Shown one piece after another: positions 38,580 through 43,012 of a DNA stretch of 43,012 nucleotides. The notes under the pieces were generated by a model. That model had not been told where the DNA came from. It saw only the letters and a program-made list of their open reading frames with translations, and ran no database searches. Position numbers and translations under genes: made by a program. How positions within the stretch are numbered: the stretch's first letter is position 1; the number at the start of each line of letters is the position of its first letter. Source of the stretch: Methanobacterium sp. (lineage in GTDB: Archaea > Methanobacteriota > Methanobacteria > Methanobacteriales > Methanobacteriaceae); assembly GCA_003151535.1 (NCBI GenBank), contig PLXT01000031.1, positions 1 to 43,012 of the forward strand, read 5' to 3'.

Positions 38580-40634
38580 CTAGTGGATTTTTATAGACCC
38601 GTTTGATATTGTGGTTATAGGATCAGCTACTTCCGATTGCCCCGGTTGAGTATCGTAGATAATATTTTGAGTAGAAGTATCAGTTATCCTTATTCTTATT
38701 AAATCCTGTCCTCCGGATTGACTTCCATCAATAACTGATATGAAGATTGTGTAATTTCCTGCTCCATTAACAGTACCATTTCCCATAAGATAGCCTTTTG
38801 CGCCATTTACAACTAGCCATTGATAAGAAATTGAATTAAAGTCAATATTTCCTGCTTTGAAATTTAGCTTGGCTTTACCGTCAGGAGTTGTGTTATTCTG
38901 ATGATATTTTGCATTAATTCCAAATTTAACTTCTCCGGATGCTTGGGTATTTTGTAAATCCCATCCTGCTAGAGAATTATATTTTCCTGAGGCCGTAATA
39001 AATCCTGCAGACGGATCGTAAATTACTACATACTGGAATTGTGACGAACTGCTTACTCCATCATCATCAGTAACAGTAAGAGCAATTGTATATACTCCTG
39101 CCTGAGTATATGTATGTGTATCTCCTCCTACAGTTCCCGAACCGTTAGATTCAGTTACTGTTGCATTACTTACTGTTCCGTCTCCCCAATTCCACGTTGC
39201 TATGTGGGTATCTCTTGTATCTGGATCTGTAAATGAGCTTGAAGCTGTAATAACTGTATTTACAGGAGTTGGATTTGCAGGAGCTGTTATCACTCCTACT
39301 ACAGGAGGATGATTTGCAATAGTAAAGGTTTTTATGTTTGGTGCTTCAAATACTCCTACATTATCTATTGACCAATAAGTTATTGTATGGCTTCCTTCTT
39401 CCGATACTGTAAATGGAACTGTATATGTTTGTTTTGCTCCTCCGTCAATTGTGTAATACGTATTTGCAACTGTATACCCTGACGCTGCAGTTGCTGATAG
39501 GGTTACTGTGGTTGGGTCAGAATAATTTCCCTGATTATCGGAATTTGGAGATAATAACGCTGTAGTTACAGGCACATTATGATTAAATTGCAATGAGATT
39601 ACTTCAGTTTGATCACTTATTACTGATACATTATTTAATATATAAGAGCTATATGGACCTTGTAAGGGGCTTGCTGTAATTCGATATGAGCCAGATGAAA
39701 GAGTAGGGAAAAGCCATAAAATTGTATTGCCGGATGAGTCTGTATAGCCTTCGGCACTTGTAACACCGTGAGCATTAGTAATTCCTCCTCCAATCGGGAG
39801 GCCGTTAACTTGTCCTTGAAAATAAGTCGAAACATCTACACCATTTAGAGGATTGCCTGCTGCATCCTGTACATGAACAATAACCTTTTTAAGGGGAAGT
39901 GTCAGGTCTAAAGTCGTGTTTTGAAGAAGCGGATAATTGTTGAAGCCAAATTGCACATTTGTAGAGGAAAATGATCCGCTAAAACTAACATTGTATGTGC
40001 CGTCTTGAGCTCCAACGGAATAAAATCCCTGGCTATCTGTACCGCCTTGCGCTACTAATTGCCCACTAGTGGCATATAAACTTACCGTTTGGCCCGCTAC
40101 AGGATTTCCTTGCCCATCATAAAGATGGCCGGAAAGAGAGGAAGAACCCGCATTTACAAGAATGAAATTAAGAATCGTATCGCTTGAAACCGTATGGCTA
40201 AAAGCGATTGCAGAACCAAAATTACTACCGATAGGTGGAGTAACTTTTATATCATATGTTCCTCCGGAAACCGATACTGAATAGCCACCCGAATTATCGG
40301 TTGTAACGGGAGCAACAACATCAGTTGTAGTGCCAGGATTATAAATGTTAACTGTTGCCCCAGCAATAGAAGTGCCCGCACCATCTGACACCTTACCCGC
40401 TAAAGAGAATACTACTTGAAGCGTTTGCATAGAAGATGAACTCGGAGCGGGTGCCGGAGCCGGTCCGGGGGTAAAACTCGGACTAGGTGCTGGCGTTAGA
40501 GATGTTAACGGACTCGTTTCAGGTGTAGGTGTTGGACTTTCTGTTTGGGCAAACACTCTTCCCGAAAATAAAAAACCTAGAAAGGCTGTTATGAAAACTG
40601 ATAAAATGACTATTTTCCTAAAAAACCCAATCAT
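38580..40634 (-). CDS. Secreted surface protein with CarboxypepD-reg-like and PKD domains
   Basis: The start is ATG 40634 (MIGFFRKIVILSVF), because the longer frame begins in the -35 box. A signal peptide ends at VFAQ; a Pro/Thr/Ser linker follows, then three beta repeats of carboxypeptidase-regulatory type (AGKVSDGAGTSIAGATV, SGHLYDGQGNPVAGQTV and VQDAAGNPLNGVDV starts), a sugar-binding-like ITYWSIDNVG module, a PKD domain (WNWGDGT, TYTQAGVYTIALTVTD) and a C-terminal beta domain. It is 684 aa and should be on the cell surface, perhaps for attachment. It is a single gene with its own promoter. Confidence 0.82.
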   Translation of the reverse strand: MIGFFRKIVILSVFITAFLGFLFSGRVFAQTESPTPTPETSPLTSLTPAPSPSFTPGPAPAPAPSSSSMQTLQVVFSLAGKVSDGAGTSIAGATVNIYNPGTTTDVVAPVTTDNSGGYSVSVSGGTYDIKVTPPIGSNFGSAIAFSHTVSSDTILNFILVNAGSSSLSGHLYDGQGNPVAGQTVSLYATSGQLVAQGGTDSQGFYSVGAQDGTYNVSFSGSFSSTNVQFGFNNYPLLQNTTLDLTLPLKKVIVHVQDAAGNPLNGVDVSTYFQGQVNGLPIGGGITNAHGVTSAEGYTDSSGNTILWLFPTLSSGSYRITASPLQGPYSSYILNNVSVISDQTEVISLQFNHNVPVTTALLSPNSDNQGNYSDPTTVTLSATAASGYTVANTYYTIDGGAKQTYTVPFTVSEEGSHTITYWSIDNVGVFEAPNIKTFTIANHPPVVGVITAPANPTPVNTVITASSSFTDPDTRDTHIATWNWGDGTVSNATVTESNGSGTVGGDTHTYTQAGVYTIALTVTDDDGVSSSSQFQYVVIYDPSAGFITASGKYNSLAGWDLQNTQASGEVKFGINAKYHQNNTTPDGKAKLNFKAGNIDFNSISYQWLVVNGAKGYLMGNGTVNGAGNYTIFISVIDGSQSGGQDLIRIRITDTSTQNIIYDTQPGQSEVADPITTISNGSIKIH

Positions 40635-40643
40635 TATAGTTTT

Positions 40644-40685
40644 ACTATGTACATAGTATATAAATCGCATGGCAAGGATTGTCAA
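40644..40685 (-). promoter_or_regulatory. Promoter and 14-bp palindrome of the surface-protein gene
   Basis: TTGACA (40680-40685), 17-bp spacer, TATATA (40657-40662) on the minus strand, followed by the perfect palindrome ACTATGTACATAGT (40644-40657) between -10 and start codon. The palindrome is in operator position. Confidence 0.6.
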
Positions 40686-40694
40686 GTAGTAAAA

Positions 40695-42419
40695 TTATAA
40701 TTTAATCTGAAGAGGCTGATTTTTTAATAAGCTAAGATAAATATAGTAACTCAATGCGTCTCTTTTTAAGAGGAAGTACTGCTTGGCAGCAAATAAAGCC
40801 TCTCCGGAATGATGAGATATGTATGATGCAAGAATCGTGTCATACCAAAGAACTGTGTTCGCAGGGTACATATTCGTTGCCTTTCTAAGAAATTCTCTGG
40901 CTTTAGTCGGATTATCATATTTTAGCAAAAGCATTGCCATATTTTCATATGTTCCAGGATATTCATGAAATGGCTTACCTAAAATAATCGATTTATTCCA
41001 GGCATTCTTTGCCTTTTCAATATCCCCCTTTTTATAATATAAGAGACCGAGATTATTCCAAGCTCTAAAATTTTCAGGGAAAAGCTCAACAGCTTTTTGA
41101 ATATAAGGCATTGCCTCATCATTTTTCCCTGCTTGTATTAAAGCATTTCCATAGTTAAATTCTTCTGTAAAATTATTTTGCGACAAAGGTTCATCATGAG
41201 AAGACAAATTCAAGGAGCTAGACCAATTAGAATTTCTTATTATAGTTCTGTAAGAGAACATTAATATTATTAATAAACATAAAATAATACCAATAGTAGT
41301 AAAAATCTTATTAACCTTTATTGTTTTGAAAAATAAACCAATAAGTGCAAGGAGGCCTATAAATGGAAAATAAAAAAAATGATCTGCGACTGTATTATCT
41401 ATGGGAACAATTTGCAAATGTATAGCAAGACCGAGTATAAACCAACCTAGAAAAAGCACGGCAATTTTCTTTTCATTTGACTTTTTGTAAATATAAAATG
41501 TAATACAAAAAACAATGGCAAGAAAAAGAAAATCAATAATCAAAGGCATATAAAAGGTATTTAAATTCATGTTTTTTATTGTCCATGAATTAAACGCAAC
41601 TAGTGTTTTTGGAAATAATAGTACTCGGATATAATAAAAAATAATTTCAGGAATATTTATCAATCTCTCTCTAAGAGAAAGTAATAAAATTGGAACACTT
41701 GGTTCTTTTACAGGAACCTGATATATCAATCTCATTAGTAAATATACCCCGCCTGTTATAAATGAGAAAAATAGATAGGTAAATCTTTTACTATCTTTGA
41801 ATAAAAATAAATACATATTACAAATAATGAAGAAAAGGATACCTGATTCTTTTGACAATATAGACAGAAAAAGAAAAATAATTGAAAGGACAATTGTTGA
41901 TATTTTCTTAGTATTTTTTTGAACCAGATAAAAAGCGATGAGACCGAAAAAAAGGAATAAAACATCTTGTAAATTTGCTATATATACAACAGTTTCTTCA
42001 TTAATAGGATGCGTTAGAAAAATTAATGATAATAAAACTGATAATCCTTGATTAAGATACCTCTTAAAAATTAGATAAATGATAAATGTGCTTACAATAT
42101 GCAATAGCATTTGTAGATAGTGGAAATAAAAGGAATTTGCCTGAAAAAAAGAATAAAGAATTGTGAACGCTGAAGTAAGCAATGGTCGATAATACCCGTT
42201 CGTAATTGCAGTATGACTACTATTTAAAAATATAGCTGGAATTGAAGAAAACGAATGAACTGTAGAATTTGAAACTATTTGAGTAATATCATCAAACATG
42301 AAAGGATTTCCCAGGGAATTTATATAAATTATTTGTCCAAAACAAAATAAAATAAAAAATACTTTCGTTGGGGTTAACCATTTATTTACTCTAAAAATAA
42401 AGTCGTAGAGAATATCCAT
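40695..42419 (-). CDS. GT-C-like membrane protein with TPR repeats (TMTC-type layout)
   Basis: The start is set at ATG 42419; the frame also opens at a TTG at 42452. The N-terminal 380 residues have about ten membrane helices, with NPFMFDDITQIVSN in the first outside loop, the acidic pair typical of GT-C glycosyltransferases. The C-terminal part (about 420-550) holds TPR repeats, such as NFTEEFNYGNALIQAGKNDE and NFRAWNNLGLLYYKKGDIEK. This combination is known from TMTC-like O-mannosyltransferases. It is next to the surface protein, which could be a substrate; that link is inference. Confidence 0.8.
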   Translation of the reverse strand: MDILYDFIFRVNKWLTPTKVFFILFCFGQIIYINSLGNPFMFDDITQIVSNSTVHSFSSIPAIFLNSSHTAITNGYYRPLLTSAFTILYSFFQANSFYFHYLQMLLHIVSTFIIYLIFKRYLNQGLSVLLSLIFLTHPINEETVVYIANLQDVLFLFFGLIAFYLVQKNTKKISTIVLSIIFLFLSILSKESGILFFIICNMYLFLFKDSKRFTYLFFSFITGGVYLLMRLIYQVPVKEPSVPILLLSLRERLINIPEIIFYYIRVLLFPKTLVAFNSWTIKNMNLNTFYMPLIIDFLFLAIVFCITFYIYKKSNEKKIAVLFLGWFILGLAIHLQIVPIDNTVADHFFYFPFIGLLALIGLFFKTIKVNKIFTTIGIILCLLIILMFSYRTIIRNSNWSSSLNLSSHDEPLSQNNFTEEFNYGNALIQAGKNDEAMPYIQKAVELFPENFRAWNNLGLLYYKKGDIEKAKNAWNKSIILGKPFHEYPGTYENMAMLLLKYDNPTKAREFLRKATNMYPANTVLWYDTILASYISHHSGEALFAAKQYFLLKRDALSYYIYLSLLKNQPLQIKL

Positions 42420-42473
42420 AACTAATATCAGTTTTATATTAGCATATTTCAATATAAAATTATCTTATACTGT

Positions 42474-42495
42474 CGAATATCTTAAGTTGTGCGAC
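42474..42495. repeat. CGAAYATCTTRAGTTGTGCGAC repeat, copy 2
   Basis: 20 of 22 bases match 7196-7217 in element 1. It lies just upstream of the promoter of the second XRE gene. Confidence 0.5.
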
Positions 42496-42503
42496 GTGTA
42501 TGA

Positions 42504-42524
42504 TATACTATCCCTATGAGCATT
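42504..42524 (+). promoter_or_regulatory. -10 box and putative operator of XRE 2
   Basis: TATACT (42504-42509) ends 6 nt before the ATG. TATCCCTATGAGCATT (42509-42524) covers the start codon and matches 12 of 16 bases of the operator TATCCCTACAGGCATA in the recombinase-2 promoter (read on the minus strand, 37112-37127). It suggests autoregulation by the encoded XRE protein. Confidence 0.5.
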
Positions 42525-42740
42525 GCTAATGATAAGAAAACAGTTCAGGAAATTGCCAATAAAATAAAAGAGGCAAGAATCAGCAAGAACTTAACACAAG
42601 AAGATATTGCTAAAAAAGCAGGAATCAACACAAATTCTTACGCTAAGATTGAACGAGGTATTCAAAAGCCCAAGGTAATAACATTAACTAAAATTTTAAA
42701 AGCTTTGGAAATTAAGTCCTCGAAGATTCTTTCTATTTAA
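42516..42740 (+). CDS. XRE-family HTH repressor (element 2)
   Basis: The 74-aa protein is a single Cro/C1 domain: IANKIKEARISKNLTQEDIA, then KKAGINTNSYAKIERGIQKP and the final helix LTKILKALEIKSSKIL. Its context mirrors the XRE gene at 3129: a -10 box close to the ATG and an operator-like site over the start codon. I infer that it represses recombinase 2 and itself. The convergent gene overlaps it by 4 bp. Confidence 0.85.
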   Translation: MSIANDKKTVQEIANKIKEARISKNLTQEDIAKKAGINTNSYAKIERGIQKPKVITLTKILKALEIKSSKILSI

Positions 42741-42940
42741 TTCTTTGTTTTCTTAGTCCTTTTTAATTCTTCGTATATTTTAAGAAGTTGTTCCGGATTC
42801 GTATGAGATAAATCATGGAAGGTTTTTTGAAGATGCTCTAAAACTTCTATTGCCATTTCTGGAGTAGCATTTTCTGGATCGGTTTGTTTTAAGAAATTTA
42901 GAACGCTTTCAATATCTTTTTCGTTTATTCCGTAACTCAT
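42737..42940 (-). CDS. Small acidic helical protein
   Basis: The 67-aa protein (MSYGINEKDIESVLNFLKQT start, NPEQLLKIYEELKRTKKTKN end) is helical with no known domain. TATACT on the minus strand (42947-42952) lies 6 nt before its ATG. It converges on the XRE gene and may be the last gene of the second element within view. Confidence 0.6.
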   Translation of the reverse strand: MSYGINEKDIESVLNFLKQTDPENATPEMAIEVLEHLQKTFHDLSHTNPEQLLKIYEELKRTKKTKN

Positions 42941-43012
42941 AGCCGTAGTATATATTTGTTAAATAAATTTGTAAAGCTTAAGGAAATTAATATTACACCA
43001 CAATAGAAATGT

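Noticed and set aside
1..43012. CRISPR array
   Set aside because: No regularly spaced identical repeats with unique spacers; the dispersed repeats are degenerate and far apart.
1..43012. Alternative code with TGA as Gly (as in some CPR groups)
   Set aside because: TGA ends several real genes (for example at 3136, 16162 and 18538) and does not interrupt conserved domains.

Overview
This AT-rich window (few strong Shine-Dalgarno sites, TGA used as a stop, small compact genes) looks like a Patescibacteria/CPR bacterium, most likely of the Microgenomates group. That placement is inference from gene style: Gram-positive-like T4SS with PrgI and T4SS-pilin proteins, -10 boxes sitting directly upstream of start codons, serine recombinases reading into tRNA genes, and tiny CPR-type hypotheticals.

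Layout. (1) 1-2.6 kb looks chromosomal: a DUF4112 protein, a cupin, tRNA-Arg(TCT), a membrane protein, tRNA-Gly(TCC) and tRNA-Pro(TGG). (2) About 2.6-33.0 kb reads as one large integrative, probably conjugative, element ending at tRNA-Leu(TAA). It holds an XRE repressor near its left end (3.1-3.3 kb), a Zn-ribbon protein, a T4SS operon (12.4 to 7.2 kb, minus strand: pilin, pilin/VirB6 fusion, PrgI, split VirB4, M23 peptidase), a defence and cargo section (ImmA/IrrE with DUF4411; Vsr; an HpaII-type R-M operon with an ART-like third gene; a LexA-Cap4-like-CD-NTase CBASS operon; a macro-domain protein; SRAP, GNAT and cupin genes among short repeats), then DUF2958, a replication-relaxation protein, a T4CP, and a large serine recombinase that reads antisense through tRNA-Leu. 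(3) 33.1-35.2 kb is a 2.1-kb host remnant: a D,D-carboxypeptidase, an 84-aa protein, an HTH/LAGLIDADG-like protein and tRNA-Gln(TTG). (4) From 35.2 kb a second element starts at tRNA-Gln: a serine recombinase with a small upstream partner, an AT-rich repeat region, a replication-relaxation paralogue, a secreted PKD-type surface protein, a GT-C/TPR membrane protein, and a second XRE repressor at 42.5 kb.

The most interesting points: (a) a compact CBASS (Mrr/SAVED Cap4-like effector plus SMODS/AGS-C cyclase) led by a LexA-type self-cleaving repressor with its own candidate operator; (b) a common regulatory layout, in which both recombinase promoters carry two TATC-N8-GATA-type operators 21-22 bp apart, and the XRE genes of both elements carry related sites over their own start codons; (c) a promoter-terminator-SD leader, i.e. 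a likely attenuator, before the T4SS operon; (d) a family of about 40-nt repeats that separates single genes at 24.4-26.2 kb like cassette borders. No rRNA, CRISPR array, canonical relaxase or tyrosine recombinase was seen.
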